This document shows, piece after piece, positions 1 through 7,594 of a DNA stretch of 64,000 nt. Origin of the DNA: Advenella faeciporci (GTDB taxonomy: Bacteria > Pseudomonadota > Gammaproteobacteria > Burkholderiales > Burkholderiaceae_B); assembly GCF_014652395.1 (NCBI RefSeq), contig NZ_BMYS01000014.1:1-64000 (forward strand), read 5' to 3'. The stretch's first letter is position 1; the number at the start of each line of letters is the position of its first letter. Below the pieces are notes generated by a model, which did no database searches, was not told the DNA's origin, and worked only from the letters and a program-made list of their open reading frames with translations. The translations under genes and the position numbers were made by a program.

Positions 1-162
1 CTGGAACGGCGCTACCGTCATCCGCCCCGTAAAAAGTCATCATCAAGGAGACAGTTGAACTTTCATAAACGACAGAAAAAACATTGTTTTTAAATGGATT
101 TTCCTTAACTTAATGGCAGTGATGCTCTTGCATGGGAACGCCTATTAAGTTTCCCGGGGATA

Positions 163-948
163 CTACGCTTTGCCGGGGCTACGCACCCAATGCTGGTACA
201 GTTTTTGGGCCAGGCCATCCAGAATGAAGCCAAGCGCGCCAATAAGCACAATCACGGCCATCAGTTCTGAATAGGCAAGCCGGTCGCGGGTGTCCAGGAT
301 AAAGTAGCCCAAACCGGAGCTCACGCCCAGCATTTCACACGGAACCAGGACAATCCAGATAACACCAATGGCCAGCCGCACACCGGTCAGTATATGGCCT
401 AAAACACCTGGAAGGATGATTTTCAGCAGGACTTCCTTACGGGTTGCGCTTAGGCTTTTGGCCAGCATCAGCCAGCGCGGGTCCAGTTGCTTGACACCCG
501 ACGCGGTATTCATGATGATGGGCCAGACAGCGGCAAAACTGAGCAGGAAGTAAATGGGCGCATCGCCAATACCAAACACCATGACGGCAATGGGCATCCA
601 TGACAAGGGCGAAATCATGCGCAGGAACTGGAAGGCGGTGCTGGTCGAGTTCTCAAGGGCGCGTGAGGCACCAATCGCAAGCCCAGCCGGAACGCCGATC
701 AGCAAGGCCAGGCCCAGGCCCACCAGTACCCGTTTGAGGCTGGTCAGGGTATGCAGGGTGAGCTGGTTCTGAACCAGCAGCTCGTACAGGCTGCTGAATG
801 TTTGAGCCGGACTTAGCAGGCTGGCCAGTGAGACATTCGCTTCCAGCAAATGGGTTCCCAGACTCCAAAGGGCAACCAGCATGAGCAAGCCACCTATGCC
901 AAGGGAAAAACGGGCATTGAAGCCGGGTTGTTTGAAATTGGTATGCAT
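163..948 (-). CDS. ABC transporter permease, SsuC/TauC-like
   Basis: Inner-membrane permease of a nitrate/taurine/sulfonate-type (NitT/TauT) ABC importer, 261 residues, the usual length for SsuC/TauC proteins. It has an N-terminal membrane segment around residues 16-32 and further hydrophobic segments in the BPD_transp_1 region, including the stretch GLALLIGVPAGLAIG and the cytoplasmic coupling region near LDPRWLMLAKSLSA. I chose the ATG at 948 (MHTNFKQPG); an in-frame start further upstream would overlap the binding-protein gene and adds unconserved residues. It is the last gene of a minus-strand unit with a matching binding protein (1013-2206) and ATPase (2257-3081). The substrate cannot be read from sequence; sulfonates, other organosulfur or nitrogen compounds are possible. 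Confidence 0.88.
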   Translation of the reverse strand: MHTNFKQPGFNARFSLGIGGLLMLVALWSLGTHLLEANVSLASLLSPAQTFSSLYELLVQNQLTLHTLTSLKRVLVGLGLALLIGVPAGLAIGASRALENSTSTAFQFLRMISPLSWMPIAVMVFGIGDAPIYFLLSFAAVWPIIMNTASGVKQLDPRWLMLAKSLSATRKEVLLKIILPGVLGHILTGVRLAIGVIWIVLVPCEMLGVSSGLGYFILDTRDRLAYSELMAVIVLIGALGFILDGLAQKLYQHWVRSPGKA

Positions 949-1012
949 AATTTTCGCGCTGGTATAAACGCCTGCAGCCCGATTTGGACAGCTTGCAGGC
1001 TGAAGTAAATGT

Positions 1013-2206
1013 TTAACCGGTAATGATTTCCTGCCGGGTGAATGACTCCAGGCCGAAAGCAGCCGGGCCACCATTATCGAGAATGGCTTTTTTCACAAAG
1101 CGGTCGTCCACAAGGTCGCTGGCCACAAAGGCAGGATCAAGTGCCTGCAGGAAATCGTTTCTGCCTGACACCAGGGTGTTCTTGAGTTTTCTGACCAACT
1201 CTTCGGTGTAGCTGGGAAAAGGATAAGGCTGAAAATCGATCCGTTTCTCATTCCATTGTGTATTGACGATTGCGCCATTGCTTTCGTACAGCTCCCGGTT
1301 CAGCAATTCGGGCACCAGAACCTGTGACAGTGCCTCCAATGAATGCGGGGTATAACGCTTGGCGTTATCCTTGGACAGGATTTGGGCGGTTTCGCTTCTA
1401 TTATCCTGTATCCAGGCCTGGGCCTGGACAATGGCATTGACCACTTTCTGGGTCCATTCGGGGCGTTCCTGCAAGTCTTGCTCATGCATCAGCACCACAC
1501 AGCAGGCGTGATCTTTCCAGACGTCACCGGTAAAACGCAGGATCTTGCCCACTTTAAGCACTTCGGCCGAGGCATTGAAGGGTTCGGCAACGGTATAACC
1601 GGCAATTTGTTTATTGGCCAGTGCGGGCACCATGTCAGAGGGTGGCATGACAACCAGCTTAACCTGTTGGCTGGTGGGGTTGCCTTCACTAATGGGTTCA
1701 AGCCCCTGGTTCTTGAGCAGATGTTGCAACACGACGTTATGCAGGGAATACCAGAATGGAATGGCAACGGTTTTTCCACCCAGGTCTTTAATCTGGTTGA
1801 TTTCGTGCAAAACGGTCAGGCCCGATCCGGACATATGGTTCCAGGCAACCACTTTAGCCTTGGATTGGCTGCCATAGCGTGCCCAGACAGTCATGGGGGC
1901 CAGCAGATGCACCACGTTTACCTGGCCAGCCAGAAATGCCTCCACCAGTTGTGCCCAGCTGCGGAACATGCGGGGTTGTTCCACCTCGAGCCCCTGGGCC
2001 TGATAGTATTGCTGATGATCGGCGACCAATAATGGCGTGGCATCGGTAATGGGCAAATAGCCGATTCTTACCGGTGCATTGGGGTCTGCGGCACGGGCCT
2101 GGTTGTGCATTTGCAATAAAGGCAGTGCACCCATGGCGGTAAACAAGCCCGATAGTTTTAAAAACAGGCGACGGGCATCTGAAGTGGTGTTGTTAGCGTC
2201 TTTCAT
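1013..2206 (-). CDS. ABC transporter substrate-binding protein, NrtA/SsuA-like
   Basis: Periplasmic binding protein of 397 residues for the importer encoded on both sides. The N-terminus carries a twin-arginine-like signal (RRLFLKLSG, residues 13-21) with a hydrophobic stretch and an AxA-type cleavage region before ADPNAPVRIGY. The mature part begins with the typical NMT1/NrtA opening (VRIGYLPITDATPLLVADH) and contains a QVNVVHLLAPMTVWA segment seen in the CmpA/NrtA branch. The ATG start at 2206 is the only sensible one. Length and segments fit the nitrate/bicarbonate-type or sulfonate-type families, and the ligand is unknown. Tat export would suit a protein folded before secretion, but this is inferred from the RR motif only. 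Confidence 0.88.
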   Translation of the reverse strand: MKDANNTTSDARRLFLKLSGLFTAMGALPLLQMHNQARAADPNAPVRIGYLPITDATPLLVADHQQYYQAQGLEVEQPRMFRSWAQLVEAFLAGQVNVVHLLAPMTVWARYGSQSKAKVVAWNHMSGSGLTVLHEINQIKDLGGKTVAIPFWYSLHNVVLQHLLKNQGLEPISEGNPTSQQVKLVVMPPSDMVPALANKQIAGYTVAEPFNASAEVLKVGKILRFTGDVWKDHACCVVLMHEQDLQERPEWTQKVVNAIVQAQAWIQDNRSETAQILSKDNAKRYTPHSLEALSQVLVPELLNRELYESNGAIVNTQWNEKRIDFQPYPFPSYTEELVRKLKNTLVSGRNDFLQALDPAFVASDLVDDRFVKKAILDNGGPAAFGLESFTRQEIITG

Positions 2207-2256
2207 GTGTCTTCTCTTGGCCGGTAGGTGGCGAGGAACTGTTTTTTATAAGGGGT

Positions 2257-3081
2257 TCAGGCTGCCATGCTGGCGTTGTTGGCAGCGGTTTTGTTACGTG
2301 CCTGCCTGAGCAATTGGATAATTTCCACCCTGGTCTGGGTCAGTGTCGGGGAAATGGTGTCTCTGGGGTGAGGCTGGGTGATCGACCACTGGCCAATCTG
2401 GCGGCCCGGCATATCTCCGATCAGAATGATGCGGTCGGCGACAAGCAGGGCCTCATCAATGTCATGGGTCACCAGAATGGCGGCTGATTTGTGTTTTTGT
2501 GTGATTTGCAGCAGGAGTTCCTGCATTTCACTGCGGGTGATTTCATCCAGTGCGCTGAAAGGTTCATCCAGTAAAAGGATTTCAGGGTGGCGTGCCAGGC
2601 TGCGAGCCAGTGCCGCACGCTGGGCCATGCCGCCAGACAGCTCGGATGGATAACGCAAGCGGGCGGCAGTCAGGTTGACCTCTTCAATCGCCGCTTGCAC
2701 GCGGGCATTGATTTGTTCCCGGGAGATGTGGGGCTGATGCTTGAAATCCAGGCCAAACCGGACGTTTTCTTCCAGATTCAGCCAGGGCAGCAGGCTTGGA
2801 TCCTGAAAAACAAAACCCAGGCGCGGATGTGGACCCTGCAAGGGTTCATTGTTGACCTTTACGGTGCCCTGGTCGGCATTCTGCAGGCCGGCCAGTACAC
2901 GGAGCAGTGAAGACTTGCCCACGCCGCTGGGACCCAGGATGGCCACAATTTCACCTTCAGACAGCTGCAGGGAGAAGTCGCGCAATACAACGGTGGGCGA
3001 CTGTTTGGGCCTGCTGTAACTGAGTTGGAGTTGTTGGGCATCCAGAACGGTTTTCCTTGCCAACGGTGTCGGGTTCACCAT
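2257..3081 (-). CDS. ABC transporter ATP-binding protein, SsuB/TauB-like
   Basis: Cytoplasmic ATPase of the importer, 274 residues. Walker A is GPSGVGKS (residues 50-57), the Q-loop lies in VFQDPSLLPW (91-100), the ABC signature is LSGGMAQR (148-155), and Walker B is ILLLDEPF near residues 168-175, followed by a D-loop SALD and the switch histidine in VTHDIDEA. The sequence is closest in style to the SsuB/TauB/NrtD subgroup. The gene lies 13 bases downstream of the rubredoxin stop and 50 bases before the binding-protein start, so it is most likely cotranscribed with the redox genes. That links transport to the flavoprotein and rubredoxin rather than to a free-standing transporter. Confidence 0.92.
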   Translation of the reverse strand: MVNPTPLARKTVLDAQQLQLSYSRPKQSPTVVLRDFSLQLSEGEIVAILGPSGVGKSSLLRVLAGLQNADQGTVKVNNEPLQGPHPRLGFVFQDPSLLPWLNLEENVRFGLDFKHQPHISREQINARVQAAIEEVNLTAARLRYPSELSGGMAQRAALARSLARHPEILLLDEPFSALDEITRSEMQELLLQITQKHKSAAILVTHDIDEALLVADRIILIGDMPGRQIGQWSITQPHPRDTISPTLTQTRVEIIQLLRQARNKTAANNASMAA

Positions 3082-3094
3082 GATGGGTCCTTGT

Positions 3095-3259
3095 TTAATC
3101 GGGAATGAGGTAGAAATCGGCCTTGGTCACGCCGCAATCGGGGCACTCCCAGTCATCGGGAATATCCTCGAATTTGGTGCCGGGAGGCAGGCCGTGTTCG
3201 GGAAGGCCAAGCGCTTCATCGTAAATCAGGCCGCAGGGGCCGCACATCCACTGTTTCAT
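3095..3259 (-). CDS. rubredoxin
   Basis: A complete 54-residue rubredoxin, easy to miss because of its size. Two CxxC pairs form the Fe(Cys)4 site: Cys6/Cys9 (CGPCG) and Cys39/Cys42 (CPDCG). The aromatic and glycine pattern between them (GLIYDEALGLPEHGLPPGT) is that of the classical family. Rubredoxins are one-electron carriers that feed oxygenases and peroxide or superoxide reductases. Its ATG overlaps the stop codon of the upstream acyl-CoA-dehydrogenase-like gene by one base (TAATG), so the two are translationally coupled. Inference: it shuttles electrons to or from that flavoprotein. No rubredoxin reductase gene is visible in the window. Confidence 0.95.
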   Translation of the reverse strand: MKQWMCGPCGLIYDEALGLPEHGLPPGTKFEDIPDDWECPDCGVTKADFYLIPD

Positions 3260-4377
3260 TATGCTGCCTCCATGTTGGAATGTTGTTCAAGATCATGAAT
3301 TTCTTTGCGTAAATGCTTCAGGGCGGGCGTTACGATGGCCACAAAAACAGCCTCTCGCAGGCGTCGCTGGGCAGGGTGACGCATCAGGTAACCTTTGGCG
3401 CCCGCATGCAGAAGGGCTGACTGTGCTGCTGCCAGGGTGGCTTCAGACCCATTGGCACGGGCGCGTAAAATGTCCAGAATGCGGGCGGTGCCGTTTTCTG
3501 CCTGTGGTGCCAGGCTGCTGACTTCTTTTCTTAAGGTATCAAGACGGGTGGCCAGATCCGTTTCCTGTTCATCCAGGTAAATATTGACATGGGCCGTGGT
3601 GATATTGCTTTCCCGAATGGTTTTCAGGCTGCCTTCAATAATGCCAAAGCCAATACCCGATTGACCCAGTACAAAACCGGGCTTGATACGGCTGATAAAG
3701 GCTTTGAACTGATCGGGCCGGGCCAGGACGTCATCAGCGCTGACGCGAACATTCCTGAACCGCATGTTCAGGGTTTGGGTGCCCTCAAGACCGGAAAATT
3801 CGGGGCAGGGATTCAGGGCCAGCCCTTCGCTGTCGCCCCGTACGGCAAACATGATATAGCCTTCTTCGCCTACCGATGCGGCAACAATGGCAAGATGATC
3901 GTTGCCGATATTGGAAACCCATGGCAGGGAACCACTTACCATATAGTCTTTTCCTTCACGCGTGGCGGTCAGATGGATCTTTTCGATGCCGGCAAGGTGT
4001 TTGACGGTATTGGACATGCCGGTGCCAGAGAGCAGTTTGCCCTGGGCCACCAGGGGCAGGTAGCGCTGCTTGACCGTCTCATTGGGTGAATGCAGCAAAT
4101 ACCAGGCACAGGTGGACTGGCACCAGGTAAGGAATGCCGTGGAACCGCATTCACGGCCCACTGCCGTGATGATGTCGATTTGGGTGTCCAGGCCCAGTTC
4201 AACACCCCCGTATTCTTTTGGAATGGCTGCGGAAAACCCGCCCAGCGCGCCCAGTTGATGCAGGAAGTCAGCAGGGTAAACCCCTTCCTGGTCAATGGCA
4301 CTGGCCAACGGGGCCAATTCGGTTTTTACCAGGTTGACAATGGAGGCTAAAAGAGCGGTCGTATCGGTTTGACTCAC
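3259..4377 (-). CDS. acyl-CoA dehydrogenase-family flavoprotein
   Basis: A 372-residue member of the acyl-CoA dehydrogenase fold. The N-terminal helical domain (LGALGGFSAAIPKEYGGVEL, about residues 41-60) is followed by the middle beta domain with LSGTGMSN and GSLPWVSN, where FAD is bound, and a C-terminal helical domain ending HPAQRRLREAVFV. Start is GTG at 4377 with an AAGGAA ribosome site eight bases upstream. I could not assign the classical catalytic glutamate. Relatives used as FMN/FAD monooxygenases or desulfurising enzymes (DszC/SfnB type) share this fold. With an organosulfur-type importer and rubredoxin alongside, an oxidative role on an imported compound is more likely than fatty-acid oxidation. 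The substrate is unknown. Confidence 0.8.
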   Translation of the reverse strand: MSQTDTTALLASIVNLVKTELAPLASAIDQEGVYPADFLHQLGALGGFSAAIPKEYGGVELGLDTQIDIITAVGRECGSTAFLTWCQSTCAWYLLHSPNETVKQRYLPLVAQGKLLSGTGMSNTVKHLAGIEKIHLTATREGKDYMVSGSLPWVSNIGNDHLAIVAASVGEEGYIMFAVRGDSEGLALNPCPEFSGLEGTQTLNMRFRNVRVSADDVLARPDQFKAFISRIKPGFVLGQSGIGFGIIEGSLKTIRESNITTAHVNIYLDEQETDLATRLDTLRKEVSSLAPQAENGTARILDILRARANGSEATLAAAQSALLHAGAKGYLMRHPAQRRLREAVFVAIVTPALKHLRKEIHDLEQHSNMEAA

Positions 4378-4416
4378 AGCAATATTCCTTACGGGCAGGG
4401 AAGAATCTATAAAGAA

Positions 4417-4959
4417 TCAGGCAAAAGGTTGCAACTCGGGGTTAATGGGTGTTTTGGCCAGATTATTGGCGTAATTGCACAGGGTGGCCAGGCTGACGCC
4501 CAGAACGGCATCCAGTGCATTGGCTTGTGTATAGCCGGCTGCCAGGAAGTCATTCAGTTGCGCATCGGATACCTGACCCTTGTTTTCCATGACGGCAATG
4601 GTAAATTGGGCCAGTGCATTCAGTTTTGGATCGCTAAGCGCCTGGGTGTTGCGCAGGGCCTGAATGAGTTCTTCGGGCATCAGGTTTTTCTTGCGGGTAA
4701 TGGCGGTATGGCCGGCAACACAAAAACCGCATCCGTTCAGGGTGGCGGCAGTAATTTGCACGACTTCACGTTCGGCATCGCTAAAGCCGTTGCGCGCATT
4801 GATGCCACCAACGACCTGGTAGGTTTCCAGGGCGGTGGGGGCATTGGCCAGAACGCCAATCAGGTTGGGGATGAATCCGTTGTTTTTCTTGACGTTTTGC
4901 AGGCGTTCGCTGGCTTCGGCGGGGACGGTGTCGAGGGTATGAATGGTTAAGCGGCTCAT
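4417..4959 (-). CDS. AhpD-like / carboxymuconolactone decarboxylase-family protein
   Basis: A 180-residue protein of the AhpD/carboxymuconolactone-decarboxylase superfamily. The redox-active motif is plain: Cys77 and Cys80 in NGCGFCVAGHTA with His84, preceded by Glu64 in a DAEREVVQ helix, the arrangement used in peroxidase-type AhpD proteins. The N-terminal stretch GFIPNLIGVLANAP matches the peroxidase-related subgroup. It starts at ATG 4959 and is the first gene of the minus-strand unit, 39 bases ahead of the flavoprotein. Likely role: removal of peroxide or other reactive by-products made by the flavoprotein, or thiol relay. That is inference from context; no peroxiredoxin partner is nearby. 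Confidence 0.88.
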   Translation of the reverse strand: MSRLTIHTLDTVPAEASERLQNVKKNNGFIPNLIGVLANAPTALETYQVVGGINARNGFSDAEREVVQITAATLNGCGFCVAGHTAITRKKNLMPEELIQALRNTQALSDPKLNALAQFTIAVMENKGQVSDAQLNDFLAAGYTQANALDAVLGVSLATLCNYANNLAKTPINPELQPFA

Positions 4960-5027
4960 TATTTTAAACTTTAAATAAATGGGTTTATATTACCTACAAG
5001 TATAATGATCGCTGTTATACATGAAAA

Positions 5028-5061
5028 ACAATAAGTGGTAATTTGCTTATGCTTTATTGTT
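5028..5061. repeat. inverted repeat upstream of the AhpD-like gene
   Basis: AACAATAA (5028-5035) and its exact complement TTATTGTT (5054-5061) are separated by 18 bases, about 70 bases upstream of the AhpD-like start. It could be an operator for the operon below it. The region is AT-rich, so chance is possible. The remaining gap between 4960 and 5176 shows nothing else I can name. Confidence 0.3.
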
Positions 5062-5176
5062 ATGTGAGCCGGGAAGAGATGATATGGGGGTACATGGACG
5101 ATGGCAGTGATGTGTTTTTGTTCGGCAGCTTGAGCTGAGCGTGCTACTGAGACAGCGAAGAACCACCGCCAGAAAT

Positions 5177-5213
5177 GAAAAAGCCCTTAACTTAAATAAA
5201 GATAAGGGCTTTT
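5177..5213 (-). terminator. rho-independent terminator after tRNA-Asp (copy 1)
   Basis: GCCCTTA (5183-5189) pairs with TAAGGGC (5203-5209). Read on the minus strand, the hairpin follows the tRNA-Asp gene and is followed by a run of T. Confidence 0.75.
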
Positions 5214-5221
5214 GAATTTTG

Positions 5222-5298
5222 TGGCGGAGCGGACGGGACTCGAACCCGCGACCCCCGGCGTGACAGGCCGGTATTCTAACCAACTGAACTACCGCTCC
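5222..5298 (-). tRNA. tRNA-Asp (GUC), copy 1
   Basis: A 77-base gene including the encoded CCA. The acceptor arm GGAGCGG pairs with CCGCTCC, the discriminator is G, the anticodon loop reads CTGTCAC with anticodon GTC, and the T loop is GTTCGAG. Almost base-for-base like enterobacterial tRNA-Asp. Copy 1 of a duplicated Glu-Asp pair. Confidence 0.97.
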
Positions 5299-5337
5299 GC
5301 AGCGGTATGCTTAAAGTCAACATCAAACTGGAAAGTT

Positions 5338-5413
5338 TGGCGTCCCCTAGGGGATTCGAACCCCTGTACCCACCGTGAAAGGGTGGTGTCCTAGGCCTCT
5401 AGACGAAGGGGAC
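5338..5413 (-). tRNA. tRNA-Glu (UUC), copy 1
   Basis: A 76-base gene including CCA. Acceptor GTCCCCT/AGGGGAC, anticodon TTC in the loop CTTTCAC, T loop GTTCGAA. It lies 39 bases upstream of tRNA-Asp copy 1 on the same strand and is probably processed from one transcript with it. Confidence 0.97.
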
Positions 5414-5457
5414 AGGACTTTGTCTAACTGATATTAATGCTTCGTATGTGTAGCATT

Positions 5458-5488
5458 AAAAAGGCCCTGAAAAAGTGTCAGGGCTTTT
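5458..5488 (-). terminator. rho-independent terminator between the two Glu-Asp tRNA pairs
   Basis: GCCCTGA (5464-5470) pairs with TCAGGGC (5478-5484); on the minus strand the hairpin is followed by CTTTTTAA. It sits just after tRNA-Asp copy 2, so copy 1 needs read-through or its own promoter. A second small hairpin, TTAATGCT/AGCATTAA, lies at 5434-5459. Confidence 0.7.
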
Positions 5489-5496
5489 GAATCTTG

Positions 5497-5573
5497 TGGC
5501 GGAGCGGACGGGACTCGAACCCGCGACCCCCGGCGTGACAGGCCGGTATTCTAACCAACTGAACTACCGCTCC
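5497..5573 (-). tRNA. tRNA-Asp (GUC), copy 2
   Basis: Identical in all recognisable arms to the copy at 5222-5298: same acceptor, GTC anticodon and encoded CCA. Part of a tandem duplication whose identity extends into the spacer on both sides. Confidence 0.97.
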
Positions 5574-5611
5574 GCAGCGGTATGCTAAAGTCAACATCAA
5601 ACTTTAAAGTT

Positions 5612-5687
5612 TGGCGTCCCCTAGGGGATTCGAACCCCTGTACCCACCGTGAAAGGGTGGTGTCCTAGGCCTCTAGACGAAGGGGAC
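5612..5687 (-). tRNA. tRNA-Glu (UUC), copy 2
   Basis: Same sequence as the copy at 5338-5413: TTC anticodon, GTCCCCT acceptor, encoded CCA. Lies between tRNA-Ala and tRNA-Asp copy 2 on the minus strand. Confidence 0.97.
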
Positions 5688-5775
5688 AGGACTTTAACTT
5701 AAAACTTACTGCATTTTGATTGTGAGCCATAAAACTGTTTCACAACCTGCTTCGCTAAACCTTTCCAAAGAAAGT

Positions 5776-5851
<76 letters not shown>

Positions 5852-5877
5852 AATTGAGTGACTAGCGAAGAATTAGA

Positions 5878-5906
5878 ATTATGCACGTGTTTATATTTTT
5901 GTGCAA
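5878..5906 (-). promoter_or_regulatory. sigma-70 promoter for the tRNA cluster
   Basis: On the minus strand a -35 box TTGCAC (5901-5906) and a -10 box CATAAT (5878-5883) are separated by exactly 17 bases. Transcription would begin near 5870, about 20 bases before tRNA-Ala. Confidence 0.7.
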
Positions 5907-6022
5907 TGCCTTTTTGCTTCTTGTGTACAAAAAAGCCACATTTCAATTATGTTGCCTTAAAAATGATGTTTTTTTACCAATAAAATGATGTTTACACTTG
6001 CCTGGGATTTTTTTGAAAAAAA

Positions 6023-7591
6023 TCAGGTTTTTTTTCTGGCAAGTACACCCAGGCCGATACAAAACAGTGACAATATAATTATCAGGCTATTGCCAGTACG
6101 TGCATATAGGGTATGGCCTTGTGTTCCCTGTACCTGTACATCCAATACGCCCGGAATGGCGGTGGGCAGGGCGGCAATCAGGTTTCCACTGGCGTCTATG
6201 GCTGCGGTTGTACCGGTGTTGGTGGCACGCACCATGGGGCGGGCGGTTTCCATGCTGCGCATGCGGGCAATTTGCAAATGTTGTCCCAGGGCAAAGGTAT
6301 TGCCAAACCAGGCCAGGTTACTGACGTTAAACATGATGCTGGCGCCCGGAGAGCCATCGGGCCGGGCAAAAAGGGCGGGCAGCAGCTCCTCGCCAAAAAC
6401 GTCTTCATAGCAGATATTGGGTGCAAAAACCTGGTCTTGTACCACGAAGTTGTGCTGTAAAGCGGTGCCCCGGTCAAAATCGCCAAGTGGTATGCCAATA
6501 GCGTGAACAAACCAGCGAAAACCGTAGGGAATGAATTCGCCAAAAGGAACCAGGTGCTGTTTGTCATAAACAGGCAGCCCCAGGCCGGACATCAATGCCT
6601 CGGTGCTGGTGTTCCCATCAAGGGCGATCACGCTGTTGGTGTAGCGCTCACCACGATGATCCAGAGTGCGCAAAGGGACACCCATGAAAAAAACGCTTTG
6701 CGTGTGTTCGGCAAGCCGGGTGACCGAGTGCCAGAATTCCGGGCTCATCCTGTCCTGGAAGCCCGGAATAATGGTTTCCGGGAAAATGATGACTTTAGCG
6801 GGCGCTTCAGGGTCGGCAGGCTCCAGCAAGGCCAGGTCAAAATTCTCATACATGCTTTCCATCATGGTGTCGGGATGGAACTTGCGGTCTTGGGAAATGT
6901 TGCCCTGAACCAGCCTGATTGAAATGGGGTTGCCATGCGGTTGGTGCCAGGAAATTTGTTTCAGGCCGAAACTGATCATGAACAGGCAGACAATGGAGAT
7001 GAGGCAGAGGATTGATTTTTTTTGCTGTTGTTTTTGCAGGAAGACAAGGCCGGCAGCCAACAGTGCGGATACCAGTGCCGCCATAAAACCCACTCCGTAA
7101 GCGCCCAGGACGGGGGCCCAGCCGGACAGGACGCTGTCGGTGTGGGCATAACCCGTGCTGTTCCAGGGAAAACCGGTAAATATGAAGCTGCGCAACCAGT
7201 CTGATAATGCCTGGCAACCGGCCCAGACAAGTATGAAGCTGGCCACGCTGCTGCGTGACAGGTAGCGGCTTACACTGGCGGCAAGGACGGGATACAGGCT
7301 TAAGTAGGCGGATAGCAGGAAGACGGCAGCGGCGGCCAGCGGGGCGGCCAGCGCCCCGTAGGTATTCATGCTAATGAACAGCCAGTAAATGCCTACGCAG
7401 AAATTGCTGATGCTGAACCAGGCAGCGTGCCAGGCAGCCTGGCGTACGCTTCCAGCCCTCAGGACATACCAGGCCAGTATGCCCAGGGTGATGATTTGCG
7501 TTGATGACAGGCTCCATGCGGGAAGCGGGAAAGCGGAAAAGCTCAGGGCATGCAAAGCGCCCGCGGCAAGCAATAAAAGCCGGTGCATCAT
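6023..7591 (-). CDS. lnt: apolipoprotein N-acyltransferase
   Basis: Inner-membrane enzyme that adds the third acyl chain to the N-terminal cysteine of lipoproteins, using phospholipid as donor. It has 522 residues, with about seven hydrophobic segments in the first 210 residues followed by a nitrilase-like periplasmic domain. The catalytic triad is visible: Glu272 (IIFPETI), Lys344 (VYDKQHLVPFGEF) and Cys394 (PNICYEDVFG). Start is one of two adjacent ATGs at 7591/7588, three bases after the corC stop. It is last in the conserved block miaB-ybeZ-ybeY-corC-lnt, an order also found in E. coli. Essential in most proteobacteria. Confidence 0.97.
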   Translation of the reverse strand: MMHRLLLLAAGALHALSFSAFPLPAWSLSSTQIITLGILAWYVLRAGSVRQAAWHAAWFSISNFCVGIYWLFISMNTYGALAAPLAAAAVFLLSAYLSLYPVLAASVSRYLSRSSVASFILVWAGCQALSDWLRSFIFTGFPWNSTGYAHTDSVLSGWAPVLGAYGVGFMAALVSALLAAGLVFLQKQQQKKSILCLISIVCLFMISFGLKQISWHQPHGNPISIRLVQGNISQDRKFHPDTMMESMYENFDLALLEPADPEAPAKVIIFPETIIPGFQDRMSPEFWHSVTRLAEHTQSVFFMGVPLRTLDHRGERYTNSVIALDGNTSTEALMSGLGLPVYDKQHLVPFGEFIPYGFRWFVHAIGIPLGDFDRGTALQHNFVVQDQVFAPNICYEDVFGEELLPALFARPDGSPGASIMFNVSNLAWFGNTFALGQHLQIARMRSMETARPMVRATNTGTTAAIDASGNLIAALPTAIPGVLDVQVQGTQGHTLYARTGNSLIIILSLFCIGLGVLARKKT

Positions 7592-7594
7592 GGT

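Noticed and set aside
1-58. Possible C-terminus of a plus-strand gene, about 18 codons, ending at TGA 56-58
   Set aside because: Too short to recognise, and another frame stays open as well. I cannot tell which, if any, is coding.
1343-2032. A 229-codon plus-strand reading frame
   Set aside because: Lies fully antisense to the binding-protein gene; no ribosome site and no recognisable motif.
5047-5394. Short reading frames across the tRNA genes on both strands
   Set aside because: They read straight through tRNA-Asp and tRNA-Glu; protein is not credible.
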